From contig JADWOT020000006.1 of the NCBI GenBank assembly GCA_036345935.2, positions 9,212,519 through 9,276,518 of the forward strand: a DNA stretch of 64,000 nucleotides. The letters run 5' to 3'. The first letter of the stretch is position 1. Each line of letters opens with the position of its first letter. A model generated the notes under the pieces. It saw only the letters and a program-made list of their open reading frames with translations. It had not been told where the DNA came from and searched no databases. The DNA is from Taenia hydatigena. Its lineage: Eukaryota > Platyhelminthes > Cestoda > Cyclophyllidea > Taeniidae. The position numbers were made by a program, and so were the translations under genes. Positions 23,801 through 35,380 of this stretch are shown here, in pieces.

Positions 23801-26800
23801 TGTCTTTTCTGATAAGGTTTTCTAGCATCTTTGAAGTCCGCCTTTTCTAATCACTCCTTCAAGCATGTGGATGCGCCTTCACACTGTTTACTTTCTCAGG
23901 TTTTAACTCGCACGACTTTTCTCACCTATGGAAAATAATTGCTGAACTGATGTTCGCCTAAAACGCGTTTCACTCCTCGTGCGTCTCTACTTTGCACTTT
24001 GATAATCCTTTCTTTGTAAGATAGCAAGATATTTGATTCATTGTTCTTAATATAAAATATATGAACGCAAAAAGTTGAATTTTGCTAATCTAACCTCGCC
24101 CCCAACACAGATCGCACCGTGCGGTTCTCAAAAGTCCCTTCAGAGTTTTTTTGCCGAGGACATTGTACAGCTGTTCTAGGAGCGCTTTTTAGAATGTAAT
24201 GCTGTGCTAAAAGGGGTACATTAAAACATGTTGGTTCTCCTCATTTTAGGTGGCACGCATCTCCTCTTCAAGGATGGTCAGCACTACACATGGTCCAAGG
24301 TGACGATCACAGTGCACAACATTATCGTGGGGCGGCTGTGGGCTGAAATTCACGGCGAGACTGTGATAAAGAACCACAACACCAATTACACCTGTCGCAT
24401 GCGCTACGAGGCGCACTCATATTTCTCCCGTGATCCGGATCGACAGGTGCGTAACTTCCTCCCAACATTCTCTAGTATCCAAACATCCCCATCAAATCGT
24501 AATAGTCTTGTATGCTGCTGTCGTGCTATTGGCCTTTGCCTTTTTGTGGCGAAGTCTGTTTCCCCCAATCAGTGGGCCATTCTTCTGATATGCCACCTTA
24601 GGTAGAGGCAGTTGCCCCAGCCTAGAAGCCGCAGTAATCAGTGCAACCTTGCTGTAATGTCAAGATAAGCTTGGGCGCCTTTGGATGCTTCCTTAGTCAG
24701 TAAAATGTGCACAAATAACTCTTGGTTGCACTTGCATCACGTCAGGTTCATTTTACTCTGGAGGTGTTTGGCCATTTTCATCACCTAATATGGTTTAATT
24801 TAAGATAGCTGTTTAATTGCTTGGTTCGATCTGTAAGCATGCCTAAAAGAAGCACTTGTCTAAAAATAGTTATGTTCGTTTTGCCCAACTTTTATTGCTC
24901 CTTCTTTAATGACGTATTCAATGGCAATTGGTTTAATTTCCACCCGTGATCGATTCTTGAAATACAATTTTCTCAGTCCTTTAATTTAACTGTTAAATGG
25001 AATATTGTGGGTATTCAGAGGATTATGCCGTAAGGGCGGCTGGATGAAAAATTGTATTTAAATGGTGTACAAAATTCTGTGAGCAATGGATAAGTCGGTT
25101 GCGTTCAATTGATGTTGCTTATGCTTTTCGCTTTCATCTCACGCACGAGCTGTCCTTGGTAAAAAATAAAGGCCTTGATGCAATCTTAACCGCTGAGATC
25201 ACTGCGGGAAGTTTCGTTCGGATATCAATTTCACGGGACAGTTAATGATGCACTGTAGAATGCTTTGCAAGCATTTCGATTTGGAAATGAGCCTTCCTTG
25301 GTCTTGATCATTGCTCTACGGAGTCTTGTTGACTCAAGTGAAGGCTTGAGTCATGTTCTAAATTCCTCCTCTGCTACACACCATCACGGTTTCTCTTTGC
25401 TTAAAACCAAAAAACCATTTAGGGCGCGTGGCAGCCCCTTACATCACCATTATTCCCTTCCTTTGAATTCCCAATGTCTAGCACTTCCCCTTTTGAGATC
25501 CTGTTTGTCATTATGATCTGATTTTGAAAAATTTACCTTTAGCTCTACACCCCATATTGTTTTTAAATTTTCCGCCAGTATCGTAGACATTGATGTGTAG
25601 CACTTGACCCACTAATTGATATTTGTATTGTGCTTTGTGCACAAAGGAAACGTTTGTCACTCATATACCAAGTCTTGATATTCTCATTTGAAGTTGTGCT
25701 GTGTTGACTTTCATGCATTATGCACGCACGCACTTTTTCCCATGAATTTTCCCTGTTAATTGTACTCTACAGATAATTTACTATGAAGGCAGCTCACAAT
25801 AGTCAAATGTGGTAGCTACAAGTGATTTGCTAATTTGTTTAGCTGACACTCGAAGTGTACTTATACTAATTGTGCTGTAGTTAAAGGTCGTACGAAACGC
25901 ACGTGTCTGAACACACGCTTGTGGTGGTGTCTGCTATCACCTTTTTTCTTTCGGATTGTGAGCCGAGATAGAAATTTTTGATGAATCTGAAACCTCTTGA
26001 TTGGTTGCGATCTCATCATTAATTAACACCAAAACATTGTTGAAACTTGAGGTGCTAACTTTTGGTTTCTGTGGTACCCTTGTCGCAGCATTATAGACGT
26101 TTTACGTTGCATTTCGCAGTCCCTATTTTGTAATGTTTGTCGATGGTCTTATCTTCGTTGGCAGTCTTCATTCACTGCAGCTGACAGGCGTTTTCAAGGT
26201 CCCAAGCCCTAAAAATAGCCTTTGTCCCCCAATTCTCACATGTTTTTCACTATGTCACTAAGGCATGTTTCACCAATCGCATCTACATCGGAAACAGTTT
26301 GTTCCATTTTTGCCTAAATCCATTTTAAAGTAAGCAACTAACTTCTACGCGACTTCAGTATCTTCACTGAAAAGACATTTATCATTAGATCTTTGATACA
26401 CACTTTTTATGTACGCCGCAAAATGAAGTAGCGATTACTCAACTGACTATATTTTGTGAATAAGCTCCAGTAAATCGGTTTTAAAATTTTACAACCTCTA
26501 TTACCTGCCCTTGTCTTTTGTTTCCTTGATTCAATATTGTGTGAATGACATTCCCATTGACCAAGTTTTGTACTAAGCTTCTCCGCTATCCTTCTACGTG
26601 CTGGTGGCGCTGCCGTTATCTCTGTGCTGCCCTAGTTACACGTGTGCGCGCTCATACGTGGATGTGTGAGATAAAAGCGTAAAACTCATCCACATGCACT
26701 AGCTCAGCTTTTGAATTCAATCTTAATGACACTAGACTCGAATCTATGCATCAGCGCAATGTGTGTTGGATGTCATGATGTGCTTAGCCTTCGATGGTGC

Positions 26801-28023
26801 TGTGTGCCATCCTTAACAGGTGAGTGGGCTCATCTATGACCCTTCGGGCACTTTGGTGTACAAGCTGAGCGGCAGGTGGGACAATCAGGTGGAGGGCTGC
26901 GCCGTTTCCCCAGATGGAACACCCAAGGGTTCGTCCACTGTGCTTCTGGTCATTGAACCTCCTCCTCCCACATCCGAATCGGTAAGCTCAGCCGACTTTC
27001 TTCGCTGCTCCTCTTTTCTTCCTTGGGAAGTAGTGCGTGAAGACGCCTGAAGGCTATCACTTTTGGCTGTAAAATGGCCTCAATGTATTACCAGAGTGGT
27101 TGCGACGATCTTTATTTATGGCCATAGTTGTCTACTGGAATGAGCAGTCTTCCAAGGGGATAATTGTCAGGCCGGTCGAGCTCTAAAGTTATGAAATCAA
27201 TGGCTAGTTTTTTAACATGATGTGCTTTGAAGTTGGTAAGAGAGAATACTGTTTTTGTTATTATGCAGTAGATCACAAAATTTAATTGCATATAATTATG
27301 CAAGGCAAAGAATTTAAAACTTCACTACTGATTGCCGCTTTTGCATTCTGCCTATGCACTGTTCTTCCTGTTATGCACCGTAGCCTGTGTAGTCTTACTT
27401 TAATAGTATATTTCCACTCAAGAACCCTGTGAGCTGTAATTTCCCATCCCTTATACAGGTGAACATGCGATACTATTAGATTTTCGTTGCCTCCTCTATG
27501 AGCAGGCGGCAGTGCGGTAGAACTTGGATTGGCTCGTTACTTGAGTGGATCAGCGACTCACTAAAAGCCGATTTTCTTCAGATGTACAATTTCAACCAAT
27601 TCGCAATTGAGTTGAACGAACCCGAACAGGGCGTTGCGCCTACTGACTCGCGCCTTAGACCAGACCAGCGGTTGATGGAGCTCGGTCGGTGGGACGAGGC
27701 GAACACTGAGAAGGAGCGCCTTGAGGTGAAACAGCGGCGCAAGCGGCGTGCATGGGATCTCTTCGAGGCTGGAGGTAAGTTTACATTTCTATTTACTTAC
27801 AATTTTAAAAGTAGTTTGTACTTACACGCTAATATCAATTTGTGTCTCTACTCTCCAAATGCTAGAAGAGCCTCTAGATCCCGAGTGTGGACCGCCGTAC
27901 ACTCCAGTCTGGTTCTCCTCCACTCACGATACCTACTTCGACGAAGACTGTCATGAATTCAATGGGACATATTGGATGGCGAAGGCGAAGCAGGATTGGT
28001 CAAAGTGTCCCGACATCTTCTAG
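11890..28023 (+). CDS. OSBP: Oxysterol-binding protein (OSBP), twelve exons
   Basis: Exons 11890-12008, 12045-12250, 12894-13531, 15903-16149, 16779-17065, 21474-21683, 22896-23147, 23489-23612, 24250-24446, 26820-26981, 27582-27774 and 27866-28023 join in phase to about 930 residues (human 807). A PH domain lies at residues 9-105 ([42 protein letters not shown]); in the family it binds Golgi PI4P. A Ser/Thr-rich linker and a coiled coil (about 330-365) follow. An FFAT-like motif, VFYDAE at 414-419, would bind ER VAP proteins. The sterol/PI4P-exchange domain (about 550-930) shows [42 protein letters not shown] (split by an intron), [29 protein letters not shown] and a C-terminal [10 protein letters not shown]. 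The family moves sterol and PI4P between ER and Golgi. The segment just before MYNFNQFA, usually a Trp-containing stretch, is not clear: the exon may start at 27516 instead of 27582, or a tiny exon is missed. Confidence 0.95.
12251..12893 (+). other. OSBP intron 2
   Basis: 643 nt. Donor GTACTA is non-ideal but keeps phase; acceptor is TTTTCAG. It is partly open in the frame of exon 3 but has no domain content. Confidence 0.6.
13532..15902 (+). other. OSBP intron 3
   Basis: 2371 nt, T-rich, donor GTAGGT and acceptor TTTTAG. No exon-like stretch, RNA gene or repeat recognised. Confidence 0.6.
16150..16778 (+). other. OSBP intron 4
   Basis: 629 nt from donor GTATGC at 16150 to a T-rich acceptor ending TTTGTAG. 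Exon phases on both sides agree (1/1). Nothing else recognised. Confidence 0.55.
17066..21473 (+). other. OSBP intron 5 (4.4 kb)
   Basis: Bounded by donor GTGAGT and acceptor CTCTAG. Two patches, about 18640-18860 and 20040-20300, are more GC- and CpG-rich than the rest. Neither contains a recognisable exon; they could be regulatory. Confidence 0.55.
21684..22895 (+). other. OSBP intron 6
   Basis: 1212 nt between the exon ending in RIPLP and the exon starting VNFNEPLSF, both conserved parts of the lipid-binding domain. No other feature recognised. Confidence 0.6.
23148..23488 (+). other. OSBP intron 7, splitting the EQVSHHPP signature
   Basis: 341 nt, donor GTAGGT, acceptor TATAG. It falls between Gln and Val of the family signature. 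No other content. Confidence 0.7.
23613..24249 (+). other. OSBP intron 8
   Basis: 637 nt, donor GTAAGT, acceptor TTTTAG, phase 1. No other content recognised. Confidence 0.65.
24447..26819 (+). other. OSBP intron 9
   Basis: 2373 nt, T-rich, between [11 protein letters not shown] and [10 protein letters not shown]. No exon or repeat recognised. Confidence 0.6.
26982..27581 (+). other. OSBP intron 10, may contain an unplaced coding piece
   Basis: Up to 600 nt. In OSBP relatives about 25-35 residues separate the two flanking blocks. The frame before 27582 is open back to 27498 (includes [12 protein letters not shown]), and a CAG at 27513-27515 could be the true acceptor. Resemblance of that stretch to the family is weak. 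Confidence 0.4.
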
Positions 28024-31000
28024 TCTTCCGGCTTCCTTCTGCATTGGCTGTGATCAATCAAGTTTCTTCTTGCATGACGTCCTACTCTTTTTCGCTCTCA
28101 TTGTCTCCATCTCCTCTCAACGCTTGTTTTTTCTTGACATCCATTTTTGCTAACCTAAGCGGGCTAGTCTCTGTTCTCCTTACTCTCATCATCCCAACGC
28201 AGCCCCTGCTGATGCGGAGAACTAGAAGGCACGATTTCTCACTTTATCAATCTTCTCCCTTCCCCTTTCCATTATTTTTCAGGCTTTCATAGTGTACACA
28301 GTTGTCCACTAGCTGTTTCTTCTGAGCCCCGGGACGCTTTTGGCGTGTTTATATACTTGTGCTCATGTTTTACGAAACCAAGTCTTTCTGTGACAACGAT
28401 TTATTTCATTTTTCTTTTTTTTTGCCCCTGTTTAAGTGTTTAATCCTTATTTGTCTCTCCACTCATTCCCTCTTACAGAATGTTCATCACTCTTACCCCT
28501 TGCGTATTAAATCAACACATTACCGATAACGACTTTACCGTAACTTCTTTCATCACTGCGAGTTCTTGGATAGAATCTTATGTAATTCAGGCTAGAATTT
28601 TCAAATCCCAAGTTAGCTCTATGTTAGCCATCTTGATCCTAACAAAATATTCTTAACTATTTTAGCTACAAGGTTTGACCTTTAAACGCTCTTTAACATA
28701 GATCCTTTCCCTTCCATCACAAGAAAATGGTACGATAATAACTTGAACAGTGACTGAAATTAATAGTTTACCATGCGATCATCCCTTCTACCGAACAATT
28801 TCAGTCCATGCAGCAATAATTTGGCTGCAAGTCACTTTCCGTTTTGACTTGACAACATTAAGTAATCGCGGGGGGATCATTCCATTTGCGTATCTAGTGT
28901 CGTGGGTCATTCAACGCAGGTTCATCAGCACTTTTTCTCAAGTAGTTGTTTATATTCTGCGAATCGTCACTTTTAAACCCGATCTAATTTCGCTTCATCT
29001 TGAGTGATCGGTTCGAATTCTGCCTTGATTGAATGCATTTGCAGAGGACCAATGAAGCGGGTCTCGTGATAGCTTTCGCGGCACCCCGTTTTAGCTTAAG
29101 ATATTTTGGATGCTTAAGATCAAATCATGCTACAGAAACAAGAATTCATAATTGTCAACAGTGTGCTGTTTTAGTTTTTTTAAGTTTTACTCACCTGGAT
29201 GATTTAGATGTTCCACTTATCTAGCTAAGAAGTCTCCTCTTCCTCGCTCCAAAGTGCCTTTTCTCTAAGGGTTTAGCGATCGAGTTTTCTGTAGCTGTTT
29301 GGCGTTGCGTAAATCTGTATTTTGGGATACTATTACACTCAATTTGAGATGAAAGATTTTGGGCTTCCGTGGCTATTCTCTCGTACCACCGAGGGGCAAT
29401 TTCGCCTACTTTTCAATCTGTTATGGCTTCTGTTCCTCCCCAATGAAGAATTTTACTCGCTTTGGGGATGCTGCGAATGTGCCCTTATTAAACAAGCTGC
29501 ACCCTTTTCCGCGTCTCTCGAAGGTCACCTAGTCACACTTTCCAGACGGACCTGTACCGAAGACATGCCTACATGGGAGAAGTTTCTGTGCCATACCTTG
29601 AGCATCTTAATGACAAGTGTCTCATCCCAATAGTGTACAAAACAACTATTATAAAGCTGTAATTCCCTGATTGTCGTGCTTATTGGTAACACCGTTAAAA
29701 GTGAATCGATGTTCTCCCGCTTTTTGGCTTTGAATGCTAGCGAAACCATTGGTTTCGAATTCCTTTTCCAATCGTATGGATGAATCCTGCTGCATAGAGC
29801 ATGTAATGCAATAAAAATCCATCACAGCCTAGTGCATGGTGCAACTTACATATGACTTAGAGCCTGCTGGATTTCTAAACGAATTTAACGCTACTCAAGG
29901 TAGTTGCTCTGGTCTCCATGGTCCCAGAAGAGGTGCCATTTTATTAAGGCTTCCGCTCGTAGTAACTCAACATCACCGTAATCGGCTCCTTAAACAAGCA
30001 TTTTTTGCCAACCAATTAACCAAATTTTCCCCAAAATTACATCTGAAAGGTAAAATATGAATCTAAATAACCTGGACACTTAATATTCCAAATGTCCAAG
30101 TTAGTGACATCGATCAGACAGCATTATAACACAACGCGGAGGGGCGGGGTAATGCACGAAGGCGAGTACGGAGGGCAGCAGCGGAGATAGTGGGTCTAGG
30201 CTGGGAAAAACTTAGCAGGATCAAAGCGGGTGTGCTAGAAGGGTGCTCAGCTAGGACAGGTTGACGCCCTGGTGAACCTTCAGATTGTCACTCATTGGAC
30301 TTACCCACTGATATGGCCAATAGCTATCGGCAGTGCTACGCCCTCACTGGCCTGTATATTTAGCTGTATTGCTTGTAAAATTAAAAGCTTTCCTCACTCA
30401 ATTGAGCCGATTCATGATTCTCTAAGTGGTAAGGAGGCTATTGCTCCTATTGTACGTTGTTCTAATGCGACATACAATCCTCTTTTTGAAGTACTTAAAC
30501 CACTGAAGCATGCCTATACTAAAGTCCAAATGTTCATTTATTTTATTTTACCCTGTTGTTTCCTTAAACTGTAGTTTTGCAAGAAAAAAAGGCATTTTAT
30601 GCTTGAATTTTGAGAGGAAATCGGCATTGTTTTTGTGGTAAGGTGAGGTCTATTTTAAGCAATGTGCTTCAAGAAAATAGCAACCATCACCTCTGTTGCG
30701 GGAAATCGGTTTAGCTATCCTCATTGATGTTATCCATGTAAATGCGCAAGGACAAGCTCTTACTAGTGTCGGGACCCGTTCGGACTGCATGCATAAACCA
30801 ATTCGCGCATATCTTTCCACCAACCAGATTTTCCACCCATCAAAACTTTTCGAACAAAGGTTGGATAAATTAAATGTTAGTAAAAAAAAAGAGGTTCAGA
30901 TTTAATGCGTAACTCTGTTTAAATGCTGATTTGTGATGTGAAGAAGTAAAGTGAACTGAAAGACCCGATTTCATTTAATCACATCACTAATCCTCGTTTT

Positions 31001-32302
31001 GTTAGTCTCCTTTCAGGAAGGCTATTTTGGAAATCCAAAATCCTCTTCAAGGTCGCTCACTTGAACCTCTCATAACCACCAGTTGGTCTGCGAAAGTTGT
31101 TTTTGTTACTTGTTTCTGGCATTAAAGAGTTACTCTGGTTCAACCAATTCCATCGTTCCAAAAGGCTTCTACTTTTATGTTGTGTGCTATTTCGATAAAC
31201 AAGGTTAATAGTGGCATTTCAGAAATATAAATAAGGCATCAAAATCGTTTTGAGCACGATAGTACATGTATGAACTTCACGAGACTTAAACATGATCGTG
31301 TCAGCCGGATTTACACATGAACTAGAAGTTCCTGACTTCCACAAATTTAGTAAAAACATTTTTGTTTATGGGCATCTTTATGAGTCACCTGATGCAGCGG
31401 ACTCCAGTTGGGAAGATTTCTGCAGTTTTTACAGAATCAGAACCATGATGTATTGGGAAGGTCGTGAAATAGTGGAGAAAATGCGAACCAGCTGGAAAAT
31501 TCCATTGACACATACACTTTATCTGCTTCGTCATGCAAACATTTTGCCAATCCTGCCTGCATTTCTAGGCGGCATTTAGCCGAGGCATTCGCCCAGCTAT
31601 GTGAGTCAAAATTTCCTGCAAAATTCGTCAAGCATGACCCCACTAACATCGACAAGGGTATTACTGGCAATGCCATATAATACCGTTAGACTTTTTTCAA
31701 ACCTACCGCTCCGAGACTTTCTCGAGGGTGAAAGAAATGGTACCTAGACCGAATATGCATTATCGACGTACAGAAGAGCTGGGGGCTACTGCCATGGTCC
31801 GAATGTCTTGCCTCCAGCAGAACTACAATCGCGGAGCCTTAAGTACTTGAGAAACCAAACCAAAGAGCTAAACAAGCAATCAAAGTACTATGGCTTATGT
31901 TGTTTAGAAGAAGCATTTATCAAAATGCTGTTAGCTTCTCATTTTAGGCGAGATTTTGGACCTAACAGCTCATCATTAATAATCACCGCGCGCGTAATCT
32001 CGGTGATTGTGGGGAATATTTTGTAAACTTAGGGGAATCCGACCCATGGGCATGGAGAAGTAGTGGTGTGATAGCGCGTGAGTGACAAGCCTATATTGAA
32101 ATAAATGGGATAACCAGACAACAAAGATGTGTGATAGCAGTGTTTAAAATGCACTCTGCTCGCATTACTGCCTCCTTGGCCGAACGGTAAATCAAGGATC
32201 TCAATTATAGAAATGCGTATATGTCAGAACTTTATAAGGCACGGTACATTTAATCTCAGATAGCTGCCTGGGTGCTTTGTGGCATATTTGCAAGGGGATG
32301 CA

Positions 32303-32342
32303 ATTCTGATTTATCTCCAGCTATTCTGATTTATCTCCAGCT
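32303..32342. repeat. Two perfect tandem copies of a 20-bp unit
   Basis: The unit ATTCTGATTTATCTCCAGCT occurs at 32303-32322 and again at 32323-32342 with no mismatch. A recent duplication; no function inferred. Confidence 0.9.
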
Positions 32343-35300
32343 AGAACACTGAATCATTTGATTCTTTAAAGCCAAAGGTAGCCTATCAGGGCTAATACGC
32401 ATCTTCGTTGTTACTTGTAATCGAAAATTAAATTCCCGTACAATAGGTTTGTTAGTCACGTTTTTGAATCACAATTGCTGAACCCTTGAAAACTCCTAAT
32501 GATGCTAATTGGGCTACAATGATTGGTTGAAGAATAACTAACTCTGAACGGTTGTATTTATCCACCTTTAAGATTGCGCGGCCTTTGTCGCGCCATAAAA
32601 AGAATAAGAAAATAATTACTTTGGATAAGAAAGTTCGCTTTTTCGTCATTTTAAAGCTTGTCAATCACCAACTCGTTCCCGCCTTAGGAATCCTATAATG
32701 TTGGAGTTTAATATCTAAAAGGAAAAAATAAAGTACTTTGAAGTAGTGTCGCTACAACAATTTGTCCCAAACTTTGGCTCTAGAAGCGGTATTCTCATTA
32801 TGCTCCATGCAATAAACGCGGTTGCAATTAAACGGAACTTCTAATTAGTAAAATATAGTCTTCTTCCAACAAAAACGAAAGTACTTGAGAACCCATTACT
32901 ACGGAAATTAGGGCAAGGAGGACAGGTTTTAATGTATTTTATTCTTTATTGGAAAATTGAATGTGCATTAGTAGCTTGCAGGCAAAATAGTGACGCTTTC
33001 TAAAGAAAACATACACTTTCCAACTTCCTTGACATTCGAAATCACCTCAAATGAAGAAATTTGAAAAAGCAGAAGATAAATCATGGGCTAATAATACTAA
33101 TAAAATGTTGAATAGGATCAAGCAGCTATTTTGGATGGCGCATCACCGCTTCTAGTAGTCATTTGTCAGATTGACCCGACTCGTCATATAATTCCAAAAT
33201 CGAGATAACAGAGCATTCAACTTAGGGGTACAGAGGCTTAACGATGCATTGAAGAGTTGACTTTGGCAGCTGAGCACCTTTAAATGATGGGAACTAAGGC
33301 TTAAACAAAGATTTTATGGCAGCTTGTTGAGGAAAATGCGGACTCAGAATTTTGTGACCATTTTAAATCTACGAGCCAGATCAAAGGACAAGGTGTGAAA
33401 GTATTCCGGATGCATAAAATAACTTTATGAAAATAAGGTCACAAAAATTGACCCTGTGGAATTGCTATTGTTGAATACGGAGAAGCCGCAACATAGATGT
33501 AGCAAAATTCGCCATTGTTTATAAGCGCTGTCGAAATCATCAAAGATCTCATTTTAAGGCATTCCCTGTTCCGAATTTAAGTCGAAATTTTGATCATGCT
33601 ACATTGGAATGAATGCAGGATTTCGAAAACTTGTTCCACGCCACAAGGTCGAGCCATCAGATAAGTGCCGCCTATAATGGAGCACCTTTTGCAGACAGCA
33701 CAATGAGGGCATTGTAATGCGGCACTGGTGTGGAATAATGACCGTGGTAATGCTCCTAAATGCGTAATGTTACTTGCTGTTACTTCCATCAATGCTTCAC
33801 GAAATTAACTCACTCATTTTTATTGTTTTTCCAGGCGGCAAATAAAACTCACTTTTATTTCCCCAACAAATTACTAATTCAGAGGTGTATTTTTTTGCCA
33901 CAACAAATATTTCATAGCCACCACCTACCTACCCCAAAATGCATTTTCCAAGAAAAAATGTAGGACCTTTACGAGCATTTAAAAATAGACATAGTAATTT
34001 TAAAATAGCTGTAATGTTTATGTGTTGAATTTGGTTATTTTAAAGGGCAATTGGTCACAAGACAAGAAAATCTGCCGTGGAGTTAAGGCGTTAACTTTCA
34101 AAATGCGCTTGTGTACTTATCACCGTGACAGAAGTAACATTTACAAACGAATTTCTGACCTGATTAATTGCTATTGTGTACGTTGTCAAGGATTGAGACA
34201 ATCGAAGCAAATGGATTGAATCCCTGTGAATCAGGTTGATTAACGAGATGCTCTGATTGGTACTAGCTACACAAAAAGTTGTGGTAGTTTTCTTCTCGTA
34301 AGCTAGCTATCTGTATGTAAATTGAATAATTTTGCTTTTGCCTCTTTAGAGTCGTGAGGCAAAATTAAGCGATGGTCACATTTTGCTCGTCAGTTTTATA
34401 ACAATGTAAAATCTGGCTGTCACCATTAAGAAATTCAAAAAAGTATACTGAGTGGCGTTTCGAGGTAAAAATACACAGTCGTTGTCTGTATTGCTGTAGC
34501 GCCCCAAAACTTCCCTGAAGCCGATAGAAGACACAATGCTATGGCAGAATACATAGATACGAATGTTCAACATGCAGGAGGACTTGAAGATAGTAACATG
34601 GACAAACGGCGGGACTGCCCGGATAAGCTCCTGAATGACCCGTTGTGAAAATCGAGTTAGTAAACGTTTAAAGTACTAAAATCATATTAACCATGGTAAT
34701 TAGGCGACTTGTCAAAAGAATCTCATGAAGCTGAGCAAATGACTTTATCTCTTCATCTACATTTTCCTAACATCTTTGGTTTTTTTAGGCAAAATGCTAA
34801 AGATTTTGCGCCATCAAGATAGAAGCGGAGATTCGGCAGTTGCATAATCGAGAATTGTGCTTAAAAGTGTAGTTTTCAGAACTGGGTTTTAAAGCAACTG
34901 CGGTTAAAATTTACTCCGTTGAAGACCCACCACTCGGCTTTTCCTTCAACCGTTAATGTGTGCTATTTGTCCCTGTAACTGGTGTAGCTGAACAACTAAT
35001 ATAAGTGGCTATATTTATAGAAGCACTATGGCAACACTGCATTATTTGGTCTAAAGTTGCATGGCTGAAGCTATATATCCACTTTTTTTAGATCCTTGCG
35101 ACTAATAGACACAAATGATTAATGAATAACAGCACAAGCTTGATATTTTTGCACATTTAAACCGCTGCTGAAACCAGATTTGCTATAATCAGTTAAGTTA
35201 ATCGCATCTTATGCAAACTCTACTTCTGTTAAGGGACGACATATGCACCAAGGTCCCACATAATGCTACACGTAAGGATTTCTGCATGATAAATTGGTGG

Positions 35301-35362
35301 ATTACATCCGGCTTCCGAGAGGACGTTTTCAAAGGACTTAAAAATAATACTGATACTAATAC

Positions 35363-35380
35363 TAATAATAATAATAATAT
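35363..35380. repeat. AAT microsatellite
   Basis: A run of about five TAA/AAT units, preceded by interrupted copies from about 35341. Confidence 0.8.

Noticed and set aside
28990..29030. GGTTCGAATTC resembling a tRNA B box
   Set aside because: No A box or cloverleaf-forming sequence lies at the right distance upstream.
29322..29633. 103-codon frame in the gene-free region
   Set aside because: No motif, no coding-like composition and no splice context; typical of chance frames in AT-rich DNA.
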